64,000 nt of DNA from Sneathia sanguinegens (GCF_042033325.1 NZ_CP160095.1), one strand, 5' to 3'; shown: positions 37,453-46,572, numbered from the stretch's first letter. Notes: a model not told the origin generated them from the letters alone. Numbers and translations are program-made.

Positions 37453-37478
37453 CTGATAGCTAGTCTATCAGTTTTTTT
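37453..37478 (+). terminator. Riboswitch-controlled terminator
   Basis: Stem CTGATAG (37453-37459) with CTATCAG (37465-37471), followed by TTTTTTT. Its 5' strand is the same sequence used by the antiterminator, so the two structures exclude each other. Confidence 0.9.
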
Positions 37479-37493
37479 ATAGGAGGGATTAGC

Positions 37494-38978
37494 TTGAAAA
37501 AAATTATTGCAATATTATTTATGTTATTGAGTTTGATAGCATGTAATGTTGAAAAAAAACAAGTTTTAAGAGTTGGTATGGAAGTAGGTTATGCACCATT
37601 TAACTGGTTTCAAGAAACAGGTGAAAATGGAGCAGTTAAAATATCAACTGGATATGCAAATGGTTATGATGTTAAAATAGCCAAAATAATAGCAGAAAAG
37701 TTAAATATGAAATTGGAAATAGTTCCAAGTGATTGGGATTCATTATTAGGACCAGCTGTTAATTCAAATAAAATTGATTTGGTAATAGCAGGTATGTCAC
37801 CAACAGAGGAAAGAAAAAAAAGCTTAGATTTTACGAAGGCTTATTATAATTCTGATATAGTTATTGTAGTGAAAAAAAATGGAAATTATACTAAGGTAAA
37901 AAAATTAGAAGACTTATCTACTGCAAGATTAACAGGTCAATTAAACACTATACACTATAGTCTATTAAGTCAAATAAAAGGCTTAAAAAAATTACCGGCT
38001 ATGGAAAATTTTCCTAGTATGATAGTTGCACTTAATTCAAATAAAATAGATGGCTATATAGCTGAAAAGCCAAGTGCCTTATCTGCAAAATTTTCAGATC
38101 CTAATATAGATTTTATAGAATTTAAACAAAATGAAGGTTTTAAATATAACAAGGAAGAAATAAATGTTGCTATAGGTTTGAAAAAAGGCAATAAGACCCT
38201 ATTAAATAAGGTGAATAAAGCTTTGAGTGAAATAAGTGATGAAAAAAAAGATAGTTTAATGGAAGAAGCGATAGCACAACAACCATTAAGTGGACAAAAA
38301 AATATGAATTTTTTACAATGGACAAAACAAATATTACAAACATATTGGAAAAAATATTTAGTTGGTACTCTTATAACTCTTTTTCTAGCAAGTTTTGGTA
38401 CAGTAGTTGGAACCTTAATAGGAATGGTAGTAGCCTTAGTTAATACAAGCAGGGGCAATAAAGTATTAAAATTTATAAATTGGTTATACATTTTAATTTT
38501 TAGGGGTACACCAATGATAGTTCAAGCAATGATACTTTATTATGGACTTGGACAAATTTTAGGCATAAATCTAAAACCATTAACAGCAGCCTTGATTATA
38601 ATATCTATTAATACAGGTGCATATATTTCTGAAATACTAAGAGGAGGAATTACTTCAATAGATAAGGGACAATATGAAGCTAGTACATCTTTAGGTTTTA
38701 CACATAAGCAAACTATGATGTATATAATATTACCTCAGGCATTTAGAAATTCTTTACCTGCAATAGGGAATGAATTTATTGTGAATATTAAAGATTTATC
38801 TGTATTATTTGCAATAGGAGTTACAGAATTATATACAATATCTAAACAAGTGGCAGGAACTAATTTTAGATATTATGAAGTATTTTTAATAACTTGTTTA
38901 ATATATTTTGTATTGACTACAATATTTAGTAAATTAGTAAATTATTTAGAAAAAAGATTGGATGGAGATACTTTATGA
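37494..38978 (+). CDS. Lysine ABC transporter, fused binding protein and permease
   Basis: This 494-residue fusion starts with a lipoprotein signal (LLSLIAC, Cys17) and a family 3 amino-acid binding domain (about 20-262, RVGMEVGYAPFNW and DLVIAGMSPTEERK). A polar amino-acid permease domain follows (about 285-490). It has several membrane helices and the EAA loop (YEASTSLGFTHKQTMMYIIL, Pro, Gln, Ala) that contacts the ATPase. Such fusions tether the binding domain to the transporter. Start is TTG at 37494 with AGGAGGG 6 nt upstream. The lysine riboswitch in its leader makes lysine the likely substrate. The domains alone would only say polar or basic amino acid. It overlaps the ATPase gene (ATGA). 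Confidence 0.93.
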   Translation: MKKIIAILFMLLSLIACNVEKKQVLRVGMEVGYAPFNWFQETGENGAVKISTGYANGYDVKIAKIIAEKLNMKLEIVPSDWDSLLGPAVNSNKIDLVIAGMSPTEERKKSLDFTKAYYNSDIVIVVKKNGNYTKVKKLEDLSTARLTGQLNTIHYSLLSQIKGLKKLPAMENFPSMIVALNSNKIDGYIAEKPSALSAKFSDPNIDFIEFKQNEGFKYNKEEINVAIGLKKGNKTLLNKVNKALSEISDEKKDSLMEEAIAQQPLSGQKNMNFLQWTKQILQTYWKKYLVGTLITLFLASFGTVVGTLIGMVVALVNTSRGNKVLKFINWLYILIFRGTPMIVQAMILYYGLGQILGINLKPLTAALIIISINTGAYISEILRGGITSIDKGQYEASTSLGFTHKQTMMYIILPQAFRNSLPAIGNEFIVNIKDLSVLFAIGVTELYTISKQVAGTNFRYYEVFLITCLIYFVLTTIFSKLVNYLEKRLDGDTL

Positions 38979-39682
38979 AAAATATATTAAGAGTTGAAAA
39001 AATAAAAAAGGTATATGGAACAAAAGAAATATTAAAAGATATTTCATTTTCTATTGATGAAGGAGAGGTAATATCAATAATAGGACCATCAGGTAGTGGT
39101 AAATCGACTTTACTTCGATGTATTAATTTATTAGAAGATATTACTTCTGGTCAAATACTATTTCATGGTGAAAAGATAAAAGCAAATGAAGAATATAGAC
39201 AAAAAGTAGGTATGGTTTTTCAAAATTTTAATTTATTTGAAAATATGAATGTAATACAAAATTGTATGTTAGCTCAGAGAAAGGTTTTACATAAAAGCGA
39301 AAAAGAAGCAAAAGAAATAGCACTGAAATATCTTGAGAAAGTTGGAATGAAAGATTTTATAAATGCTAGACCAAAGCAATTATCTGGTGGGCAAAAACAA
39401 AGAGTTGCTATTGCAAGGGCCTTATGTATGAAACCTGAAATATTATTATTTGATGAACCAACTTCGGCACTCGATCCAGAAATGGTTACTGAAATTTTAA
39501 AAATTATGATAGAGCTTGCAAAAGAAGGTATGACAATGATAGTTGTAACACATGAAATGAATTTTGCAAAGAATGTATCAGATAGAATAATTTTCATGGA
39601 ACATGGCTATATTGAAGTTGATGATAGTCCTGAAAATATATTAAAAGGAAATAATCAAAGAATAAAAGAATTTTTATCATAA
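38975..39682 (+). CDS. Amino-acid ABC transporter ATPase (GlnQ/HisP family)
   Basis: This 235-residue ATPase has Walker A GPSGSGKST, Q-loop MVFQNFNLF, signature LSGGQKQRVAIARAL, Walker B ILLFDEPTSALDPE and switch His in VVTHEM. It energises the fused binding-permease protein encoded immediately upstream, with which it overlaps by 4 nt. It is under the same lysine riboswitch. Confidence 0.96.
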   Translation: MKNILRVEKIKKVYGTKEILKDISFSIDEGEVISIIGPSGSGKSTLLRCINLLEDITSGQILFHGEKIKANEEYRQKVGMVFQNFNLFENMNVIQNCMLAQRKVLHKSEKEAKEIALKYLEKVGMKDFINARPKQLSGGQKQRVAIARALCMKPEILLFDEPTSALDPEMVTEILKIMIELAKEGMTMIVVTHEMNFAKNVSDRIIFMEHGYIEVDDSPENILKGNNQRIKEFLS

Positions 39683-39684
39683 TA

Positions 39685-39713
39685 AAGGCTAAGGATTTTA
39701 TCTCCTTAGCCTT
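39685..39713. terminator. Bidirectional terminator between convergent operons
   Basis: A perfect 11-bp stem AAGGCTAAGGA/TCCTTAGCCTT with AT-rich flanks on both sides lies between the stop of the ATPase gene and the stop of nanA. Confidence 0.85.
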
Positions 39714-39717
39714 AAAT

Positions 39718-40647
39718 TTAATTACAATATTTATTTATAGTAGACTTGATTAAAGAATCAATTTTTTTACATAAGTCCTTGTCTTCGTTACTTTCTATAG
39801 GTAACATAGGTAATCTTGGTTGTCCTGTTTTAATTCCATTCATAGCTAATATATACTTACATACAGCATATAGTGAAGGACCAGAAAGAAGTAAAGAAAT
39901 AATTTCATTTACAGAATTTTGAACTTCTCTAGCCTTTTCTATTTCATTTTTCTTAATTAAGTCATCCATTTTCATAAATAATTCTGGCATTACACCATAA
40001 GTTCCACCTATACCAGAATCAGCACCTATCATACGACCAGCAATGAATTGTTCATCGGGACCATTAAATACAATAAATTCATGATTTTTTACTAAAGTTC
40101 CATGATATTTAAATTGTTGTAATTCATAAGTACTTTCACTAGAACATTTTATACCTATAACTTTTTCATTTTTTGCTAATTCTTTGAATAATGATAAAGG
40201 CATATTAAATCTAGTTGTTTGTGGTATGTGGTAAATTATAAAGGGGAGACTAGTTGCATTTATCATAGTTTCATAATGTTTTTTTATTGCTTTAGGAGAA
40301 AAGCCATAATATACACAAGGTATAGAAGATATAGCATCTACTCCTAATTTTTCAGCATGTTTTGCAAGTCTAACAGATTCTATTGTGGAATTTGCTCCAA
40401 TATGTGCAATTATAGTTAATTTTCCTTTTGCAACACTCATAACAGCTTCCAACATTTTTTTTCTTTCTTCTTCATTTTGTAAAATACCTTCTCCAGAAGA
40501 ACCACCTACATAAAGTCCCTTAACTCCTTTATCAATATAATATTGAGTTAAAAGTTTGGCTCGTTCTATTGAAACATTTCCTTCATCATCATATGCTGAA
40601 TAAAGAGCCATAAAAACACCTTTAAATTTTTCTAAATTAAAATTCAT
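39718..40647 (-). CDS. nanA: N-acetylneuraminate lyase
   Basis: This is a 309-residue class I aldolase that splits N-acetylneuraminate into ManNAc and pyruvate. It has the DapA/NanA carboxylate-binding motif GGSSGEG (NanA form), a YHIPQTT catalytic Tyr block and the Schiff-base lysine in GIKCSS. Further support is GADSGIGGTYGVMPE. Its neighbours nanK and nanE make NanA much more likely than dihydrodipicolinate synthase. It is last in the five-gene cluster and overlaps nanK by 4 nt. Confidence 0.95.
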   Translation of the reverse strand: MNFNLEKFKGVFMALYSAYDDEGNVSIERAKLLTQYYIDKGVKGLYVGGSSGEGILQNEEERKKMLEAVMSVAKGKLTIIAHIGANSTIESVRLAKHAEKLGVDAISSIPCVYYGFSPKAIKKHYETMINATSLPFIIYHIPQTTRFNMPLSLFKELAKNEKVIGIKCSSESTYELQQFKYHGTLVKNHEFIVFNGPDEQFIAGRMIGADSGIGGTYGVMPELFMKMDDLIKKNEIEKAREVQNSVNEIISLLLSGPSLYAVCKYILAMNGIKTGQPRLPMLPIESNEDKDLCKKIDSLIKSTINKYCN

Positions 40648-41486
40648 TGTATTTCCTTTCTAGTAAGGCAATAAATGCCATAAAGACCTGCCTTATTTTC
40701 TAATTTTGCTAAGTTTATTTGCGTAATAAATTTTTTATCTATTAATTTTTCATTAACTTTTTTTCTAATTAAAGGTTCTAATATTTCTTTTTGAGCTGTT
40801 ATGCCACCGCCAATAATTATTTTATTAGGATTGAACATATATATTATATTAACGATACCATATGATAAATTATCAACCATTTTTTCTATAGCTTCTTGAC
40901 AAAGTTTAGAACCTTTTTTTGCTTCTTCAAAAATGTATAGTCCATCAACTTTTTTATTTAATTTTTTACTTACTAAATCAACTAAATATTTTGTAGAAGA
41001 AATATCTTGAAAATATGAAGATTGAATTGGTAAATAGCCTATTTCACAAGCTGAAAAATTAGCTCCAGTATAAATTTCATCATTAATTATTATAGCACCA
41101 CCTACACCAGTACCTATAGTTAAACAAAATACAGGTGATTTTTCTTTATTATAGATATATTCTCCATAAGCAGCACTATTAACATCATTTTCAACTATAC
41201 AAGGGACATTAAATTTAGCTTCTATATTCTTTTTTAATTCAGTGCCAATATAGTTTGGGATAGTAGGTCCAGCATAAATAACTTTTCCTTGTTTATTATC
41301 TATGACTCCAGCACTAGAAATTCCTACCGCTGAAATAGAAGGATATTTTTCTATAATATTCAAAATTTGTTCTAGTATATTTGAACTTGTTTTTTCAGAT
41401 AAAATTGTTAAATTATCTATATTATCTTGAGTAAAAAGTGTGTATTTTATGCTTGTACCACCAATGTCAAAGCAAAGAATATTCAT
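40644..41486 (-). CDS. nanK: N-acetylmannosamine kinase (ROK family)
   Basis: This is a 280-residue ROK kinase with N-terminal ATP phosphate motif FDIGGTSIKY, VENDVNSAAYGEY (catalytic Asp region) and LTIGTGVGGAII. The usual ROK zinc-binding Cys cluster is not evident. Only part of it remains around ACEIGYLP, so the metal site may be lost, as in some bacterial NanK proteins. It would phosphorylate ManNAc to ManNAc-6-P. The assignment rests on location between nanA and nanE, overlapping each by 4 nt. Confidence 0.88.
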   Translation of the reverse strand: MNILCFDIGGTSIKYTLFTQDNIDNLTILSEKTSSNILEQILNIIEKYPSISAVGISSAGVIDNKQGKVIYAGPTIPNYIGTELKKNIEAKFNVPCIVENDVNSAAYGEYIYNKEKSPVFCLTIGTGVGGAIIINDEIYTGANFSACEIGYLPIQSSYFQDISSTKYLVDLVSKKLNKKVDGLYIFEEAKKGSKLCQEAIEKMVDNLSYGIVNIIYMFNPNKIIIGGGITAQKEILEPLIRKKVNEKLIDKKFITQINLAKLENKAGLYGIYCLTRKEIQ

Positions 41487-42181
41487 TTTAATCCCATTCC
41501 TTCTAAAAATCTATTTGTTATTTCAAGAGGTCTTGTTATTGCACCTCCTACTACAACTGAATATGCACCAAGTTCAAGCATTTTTTTAGCTTGTTCTGGT
41601 GTATGTATTCGTCCTTCGGCAATTACTGGAATTGGTATATTAGCAACTAAATTTTTTATTAATTCAAAGTTTGGAGCTTTATCATTTTTTGTATATTCAG
41701 TATAACCATTCAATGTAGTTCCAACAAAGTCAACCCCAGCTTTGTATGCATTTATCCCTTCTTCAAGATTTGAAATATCTGCCATTAATAAAATATTAGG
41801 ATATTTTTTCTTGATATTTTTAAGATGTTCATTAATAGTTAAGCCATCAGGTCTTTCTCTTAAAGTACAATCAAGTGCAATTATATCCGAACCTGCTTTA
41901 ACTAAGGCATCTATTTCATCCATAGTAACTGTAATATATGGGCTAAATGAAGGATATGCCTTTTTTATTATACCTATAACAGGAAGAGAAGTTTCTTTCT
42001 TTATAGCAACAACGTCACGAATACTGCTAGTTCTAATTAATTTTACTCCAGCTCTTTTAGCTGCCTTTGCCATGAAAGGCATAATAGATCTTTTTTCATC
42101 ATATAGTGGTTCATCAGCTAATGCTTGACAAGAAACTATAAGTTGTTTTTTCATAATTTGTAAAAGTTCATTTTTTGTCAT
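41483..42181 (-). CDS. nanE: N-acetylmannosamine-6-phosphate 2-epimerase
   Basis: This is a 232-residue TIM-barrel epimerase that converts ManNAc-6-P into GlcNAc-6-P. Blocks typical of NanE are LIVSCQALADEPLY, PVIGIIKK, IIALDCTLRERPDG, the GTTLNGYTEYT loop and PVIAEGRIHTPEQA. It lies between the PTS gene (11 nt upstream) and nanK. Its product would feed NagA/NagB, which are not in this window. Confidence 0.95.
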   Translation of the reverse strand: MTKNELLQIMKKQLIVSCQALADEPLYDEKRSIMPFMAKAAKRAGVKLIRTSSIRDVVAIKKETSLPVIGIIKKAYPSFSPYITVTMDEIDALVKAGSDIIALDCTLRERPDGLTINEHLKNIKKKYPNILLMADISNLEEGINAYKAGVDFVGTTLNGYTEYTKNDKAPNFELIKNLVANIPIPVIAEGRIHTPEQAKKMLELGAYSVVVGGAITRPLEITNRFLEGMGLK

Positions 42182-42192
42182 TTTTAACCTTC

Positions 42193-43791
42193 TTATTTTA
42201 TATTATAATGTTCTCTTATCATATTTTTATAAATTTCTGCTTGAGTTCCATAAATAATTTGTACACCTTGACCTGAACGAATTACTCCTTTAGCTTTCAA
42301 AGCCTTCCAAGTTTCATCATCTGCTACAAGAGAAGGATTATCAACTGTTACTCTAAGTCTTGTAATACAAGCATCAATATTTGTAATATTCTTTTCTCCA
42401 CCTAAAGCATCTACAATACTTTCTATAAATTCATTAGTGCTTTTCTTTGTATATAGAGTATTTTCAGAATTTTTTCTACCTGGTGTTGGGAGATCAAGTT
42501 TTATTATTAAAAATTTAAAGATATAGTAATATACAATTGCATAAATAGGTCCTAAAATTAATATCCATTGATATGAAGTTTTAGACATACCTTGTAATAA
42601 TCCAAAGAAAGTAAAGTCAATAATACCTCTTGAGAAAGTAATACCTACAGCAACATTAAGCATATACATTAACATATATGATAAACCTTCCAATATTGCA
42701 TGAACGAAATATAGTATTGGTGCTACAAATAGGAAAGTAAATTCAATAGGTTCAGTTATACCTGTTATAAATGAAGTTAAGGCAGCAGAAAGTAAAATTC
42801 CTTTTATTTTAACTCTATTTTCTTTGTCTGCAGTTCTATACATAGCTAAAGTCGCAGCAGGTAAACCAAACATCATAGGTAAAAATCCACCAGTCATAGT
42901 TTTAGTTGCTAAAGCACTGAAATGTTTTACGCTATTGTCAGCAAGTTGTGCAAAGAATATATTTTGACCACCTGCTACCATTTTTCCTGCAACTTCTTGA
43001 TAACCACCAAGTTGTGTATACCAGAATAAAGGATAAATAGCATGATGTAGCCCGAAGACATTTAACAATCTCATACAGAAACCGTAGAAGAATGTACCAA
43101 TTGCACCAGTAGCGGCAAATAATTCTCCAGCTTTTACTATAGTTAAGAAAATACTAGGCCAGATAAATGTTAAAATAATACCAATAGGTATAAAGGTTAG
43201 GATAGTAACAATAGGAACAAATCTATTACCACTAAAGAAAGCTAAGTAATCTGGTAAAACTCTATCAGAAAATTTGTTTGTGATTATAGAAGAAATAATT
43301 CCTACGATAATACCACCAAAAACACCTAATTGTAAAGTAAAGATACCTAATTCTTTTGTATATAGGGCAGCTTTTCCTCTTGCTAAACTTTCAGTTAAAC
43401 CTTGAGCTATTAAAGCATCATAACTAACAGAATCTGGTGTGATATTATAAAATGATAACATAGTACCTATAACTGTATGTAGTAAAAGAAATCCTAATAC
43501 AGCAGATAAAGCAGCAACTTCTTTATTTTTATTTGCAAGACCAATAGCAACACCGACTGCGAAAATTATAGGTAAATTAGCGAATACGAAGACACCAACA
43601 TTAGTAAATAGTACGAGTATATTATGTAATAGACCAGCTTCTAAAAATGTTAGGTTATATGTTTTTATAAGTACTGGATTTGTAAATGAAGCACCAATAC
43701 CTAACAAAATTCCTGCCATAGGTAAAACAGCTATTGGTAACATAAAGGCTCTACCTATTTTTTGTAATGTAGCAAATAAATTATTTTTCAT
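42193..43791 (-). CDS. PTS EIIBC sugar permease (glucose/GlcNAc family)
   Basis: This is a 532-residue phosphotransferase permease. Residues 1-420 are the EIIC membrane domain, with about ten helices, GLHHAIYPLFWY and the substrate-region motif GITEPIEFTFLF. Residues about 450-530 are EIIB, with the phosphorylated Cys in NIDACITRLRV. No EIIA domain is attached, so a separate EIIA is needed. It resembles the PtsG/NagE/MalX group. Being first after the regulator and just before nanE suggests it imports an amino sugar, perhaps ManNAc or GlcNAc, as the 6-phosphate. This specificity is inference from context. An AAGGAGG site precedes the ATG. Confidence 0.9.
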   Translation of the reverse strand: MKNNLFATLQKIGRAFMLPIAVLPMAGILLGIGASFTNPVLIKTYNLTFLEAGLLHNILVLFTNVGVFVFANLPIIFAVGVAIGLANKNKEVAALSAVLGFLLLHTVIGTMLSFYNITPDSVSYDALIAQGLTESLARGKAALYTKELGIFTLQLGVFGGIIVGIISSIITNKFSDRVLPDYLAFFSGNRFVPIVTILTFIPIGIILTFIWPSIFLTIVKAGELFAATGAIGTFFYGFCMRLLNVFGLHHAIYPLFWYTQLGGYQEVAGKMVAGGQNIFFAQLADNSVKHFSALATKTMTGGFLPMMFGLPAATLAMYRTADKENRVKIKGILLSAALTSFITGITEPIEFTFLFVAPILYFVHAILEGLSYMLMYMLNVAVGITFSRGIIDFTFFGLLQGMSKTSYQWILILGPIYAIVYYYIFKFLIIKLDLPTPGRKNSENTLYTKKSTNEFIESIVDALGGEKNITNIDACITRLRVTVDNPSLVADDETWKALKAKGVIRSGQGVQIIYGTQAEIYKNMIREHYNIK

Positions 43792-43803
43792 TTATCCTCC
43801 TTG

Positions 43804-44619
43804 TTAAAATGTATTTTTACTTGCAATGGATAAGGCTATTTTTTCTTTATTGGCTAAGGCTTTTTTTCTATTCTTTATTGCATAACCAGTTGTTAATATG
43901 TCAATAATATAAAGTTGAGAAATTTTAGCAGTTAATGAACCACCATCAAGAGGAGTTTCTTTACCAGCAGTTAAAATAGTTAAATCAGCTAGTTTCGAAA
44001 GTGATGATAGTGCATGATTAGTTATAGCTAAAATCTTACAATTATTCTCTTTTGCAATTTTTAAAGAATAAATTAAATCACGAGTTTCGCCAGATAAAGA
44101 AATAGCGATTATTAAATCATTTTTTGTTGTAGTAGCTGCATGCATGGTTTGAAAATGGTCATCAGTAATTGCAGTTACTAAAAGTCCATATCTTAGAAAT
44201 TTATTTTCCATTTCAGTAGCGGCAACACCAGAAGCACCAAGTCCGAAAATATATATGTGCTTAGCTTCTTCTAAGTATGAAATAGCTGTGTCAATATTTT
44301 CTTTAGTAATAAGTTCTTTTGTATCAGAAACTGTTTTAAAAATATTATTCATAATATTTTCAATATAGCAATCTGAATTATTAAGAAACATACTTGAATT
44401 ATTTTTTGCAATATCTAGTTTAAAATCTATAAAGCCCTTATAACCCATTTTTCTTACAAAACGAACAATGGTTGCTTCAGACACTTTTATATTTTTTGTT
44501 ATTTCTTGTAGGGACATATAACTAATATTGCCTTCTTCTTTTAAAAAATAGTCAGCTATTTTTTTTTCACTTTTACTGAAATTAGGGTAAAATGAATTTA
44601 TTATAGAAATATATTTCAT
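43804..44619 (-). CDS. RpiR family transcriptional regulator with SIS domain
   Basis: This is a 271-residue regulator. Residues 1-77 are an RpiR helix-turn-helix (MSLQEITKNIKVSEATIVRF, then VRKMGYKGF). Residues about 110-240 are a sugar-phosphate-binding SIS domain (IYIFGLGASGVAA and IAISLSGETRDLI). It probably represses the nan/PTS genes and responds to a sugar phosphate such as ManNAc-6-P or GlcNAc-6-P. A TTG at 44628 is in frame. The ATG at 44619 is preferred, as it is 9 nt after AAAGGAG and begins MKYISIINSFYP like relatives. It is first gene of the cluster. Confidence 0.9.
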   Translation of the reverse strand: MKYISIINSFYPNFSKSEKKIADYFLKEEGNISYMSLQEITKNIKVSEATIVRFVRKMGYKGFIDFKLDIAKNNSSMFLNNSDCYIENIMNNIFKTVSDTKELITKENIDTAISYLEEAKHIYIFGLGASGVAATEMENKFLRYGLLVTAITDDHFQTMHAATTTKNDLIIAISLSGETRDLIYSLKIAKENNCKILAITNHALSSLSKLADLTILTAGKETPLDGGSLTAKISQLYIIDILTTGYAIKNRKKALANKEKIALSIASKNTF

Positions 44620-44643
44620 GCATTTCAACTCCTTTATATGTAT

Positions 44644-44649
44644 ATTATA
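44644..44649 (-). promoter_or_regulatory. -10 box of the nan cluster
   Basis: On the minus strand GCTATAAT (TATAAT at 44644-44649) lies about 25 nt upstream of the regulator ATG. The -35 region is weak. An inverted repeat ATGAAA-N5-TTTCAT (44680-44696) upstream could be an operator, but it is low in complexity. Confidence 0.4.
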
Positions 44650-44704
44650 GCTTATTTATTTCAAAATACTAGACTAAAAATGAAAAAAAATTTCATAAAT
44701 TTTA

Positions 44705-44743
44705 TAAAAAAAACCTATAAGCCAGTAAAATCTAGCTTATAGG
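44705..44743 (-). terminator. Intrinsic terminator after the S1-like gene
   Basis: On the minus strand a perfect 9-bp stem CCTATAAGC/GCTTATAGG (44714-44743) with a 12-nt loop is followed by a run of T, 7 nt after the stop of the S1-like gene. Confidence 0.9.
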
Positions 44744-44749
44744 CACTAA

Positions 44750-46276
44750 TTATTCAGCTCCATATTTTTTCATTAATTCATCCATTTCAGCTTTTTGCTT
44801 GTTATTTACAACTTTTTTTTCTGAAAGAATTATTGAAGATTTCTTTTCATTTGAATCTATTATAGCAGCAGTAATTTCATCACCTACATTATGTTCAGAA
44901 ACTATTTCTCTTGCAGGTATTAAACCTTTAAATCTATTAGTTAGTTGAACTAATAAACCACTTTCAATTTTATCAGTTATAGGTACAGTAACAACTTGTC
45001 CCATTCTGAATTGATCCATAGCTTCTACCCAAGGTGAAATGTACATTTCTTTAATAGATCCTGTAATCTTTTTATTTTCTTTATCAATTGCAATTACTCT
45101 GAATTCTATTTCATCATTTTCATTGAATTCTGTTAATTCGCTCTTAGTCCAAGCATATTCATTTCTACGAATGAAGGCTTCAAGCTTATTATCTAATTCA
45201 ACGAACATACCATAATCTTGTGTGAATAACACTTTACCTTTTATAATATCACCAACGGCAATAATATTATCAATATTTTCCCATAATTCATCTAAAATTG
45301 CTTTAGAACTTAAAGATATTCTTTGTTTTTCATCATTAAGATTTGTAATAACAAAAGTAACCTTATCTCCAACTTTGAAATTCTTATCTAATTTAAAGAA
45401 TTTTCTATAATTTATGTCTGAAATATGCATGAAACCTTCGTCATTAGTTCCATCAATATTAATAATCAAACCAAAGTCAAGTATTTCTTTAACAACTCCA
45501 GTTCTTTTTTCACCTATAGTATATTTTTGTTTTGTTGCTAACCAAGGATTTTCAGTTAATTGTTTAATACTGAATTTAATTTTAGCTTTTTCTTTATTTA
45601 ATTCAATTATTTTAACATCAATTACGTCACCAATTTTAAGAACAGAATTAATGTCATTTGTTTGTTCCCAACTTAATTCAGATATATGTAATAAACCTGT
45701 AGTAGGACCTAATTCAAGGACAGCACCAAAATCAAGTATTTCTTTAACAGTTGCACTAACAACAGCACCTAATTCTAAAGTTTCAATAAAATCAGATATT
45801 TCTTTTCTAGTTAAATCTGTTTTAGAAAGAGTGATTCCTTTCTTATTTTTTTCCTTGATTAAGAAATCAAAAGTTTTACCAACAATTTCATTTCCCTTTG
45901 CACCAGAAAGTGAAAGTGGTAAAAAGGCATTTATATTTTTGATTTTAACATTATATCCACCTTTAATTTGTTTTACAACAGTTCCAGAAACGACATCTGA
46001 AACATTATAACTTTCTAATTCACGTAATCTATCTAATGCTAATTTAGATACTATTACGAAATCTTCTTCAGTTCTTATGACTTGAACAGAAACTTTATCT
46101 CCAACATTTAAGTCTTTTATCTCAAATGATCGTACTCTCCCTTCTAATTTGCTACTAATATCCAAGAAAGAATATTCAAGTTCCTTTCTTGTAATAGTTG
46201 CTTCAATTACTGCTCCTGGTTTGTAATCTCCTGGAAGGTAATCAGCTAAAAGTTGTTCAAAATTCATATCGCTCAT
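44750..46276 (-). CDS. S1 RNA-binding domain protein (ribosomal S1-like)
   Basis: This is a 508-residue protein built of about six tandem S1 domains. The best are KEILDFGAVLELGPTTGLLHISEL (split here as KEILDFGAVLELG and TTGLLHISEL, near 180-210) and KEILDFGLIINIDGT with GFMHISDI (near 265-290). It is most likely the S1-like translation factor that helps mRNA docking on the 30S subunit. The domains are more degenerate than in proteobacterial S1, and the Fusobacterial protein could also serve in RNA processing. It follows ptsH by 14 nt and is co-transcribed with it. A strong terminator follows. Confidence 0.88.
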   Translation of the reverse strand: MSDMNFEQLLADYLPGDYKPGAVIEATITRKELEYSFLDISSKLEGRVRSFEIKDLNVGDKVSVQVIRTEEDFVIVSKLALDRLRELESYNVSDVVSGTVVKQIKGGYNVKIKNINAFLPLSLSGAKGNEIVGKTFDFLIKEKNKKGITLSKTDLTRKEISDFIETLELGAVVSATVKEILDFGAVLELGPTTGLLHISELSWEQTNDINSVLKIGDVIDVKIIELNKEKAKIKFSIKQLTENPWLATKQKYTIGEKRTGVVKEILDFGLIINIDGTNDEGFMHISDINYRKFFKLDKNFKVGDKVTFVITNLNDEKQRISLSSKAILDELWENIDNIIAVGDIIKGKVLFTQDYGMFVELDNKLEAFIRRNEYAWTKSELTEFNENDEIEFRVIAIDKENKKITGSIKEMYISPWVEAMDQFRMGQVVTVPITDKIESGLLVQLTNRFKGLIPAREIVSEHNVGDEITAAIIDSNEKKSSIILSEKKVVNNKQKAEMDELMKKYGAE

Positions 46277-46290
46277 AAAAATATTTCTCC

Positions 46291-46572
46291 TTACTCATCA
46301 AATTTCAAGACTTCAACTAAATTTTTCAATTTTTCTAAAATTCTGATTTCATCAGCACTATTGCCTATTCTTGAATTGGCAACGACAGTAAATTCATCAT
46401 TAAGACCTAAGGATAAGAGCATAAGTCCCATGACATTCTTTCCATCGACTTCTTCATTGTTAGCAATAACTTTTATTGTTCCATCAAAGCCATCGGTAAA
46501 ATTTACAAACTTAGTTGAGGGTCTAGCGTGAAGACCTTGTTCATTTTTAATTTTTAATTTAATACTTTTCAT
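46291..46572 (-). CDS. ptsH: HPr-family phosphocarrier protein
   Basis: This is a 93-residue HPr-like protein. The phosphorylated His15 is in GLHARPS. The position of regulatory Ser46 carries Asn (VDGKNVMG, where Firmicute HPr has AKSIMG). It can take phosphate from EI but should not be a substrate of HPr kinase. It probably supplies phosphate to the PTS permease encoded 2.5 kb away. There is no ptsI beside it. Its companion gene encodes an S1-domain protein. The promoter is at 46591-46619. Confidence 0.92.
   Translation of the reverse strand: MKSIKLKIKNEQGLHARPSTKFVNFTDGFDGTIKVIANNEEVDGKNVMGLMLLSLGLNDEFTVVANSRIGNSADEIRILEKLKNLVEVLKFDE

Noticed and set aside
39274..39597. Minus-strand frame inside the lysine transporter ATPase
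   Set aside because: It is an antisense shadow of the strongly conserved ABC motifs on the plus strand.
44680..44696. Inverted repeat ATGAAA-N5-TTTCAT as an RpiR operator
   Set aside because: The repeat is almost pure A/T in a very AT-rich genome. Position is plausible, but chance occurrence cannot be excluded, so it is mentioned only with the -10 box.
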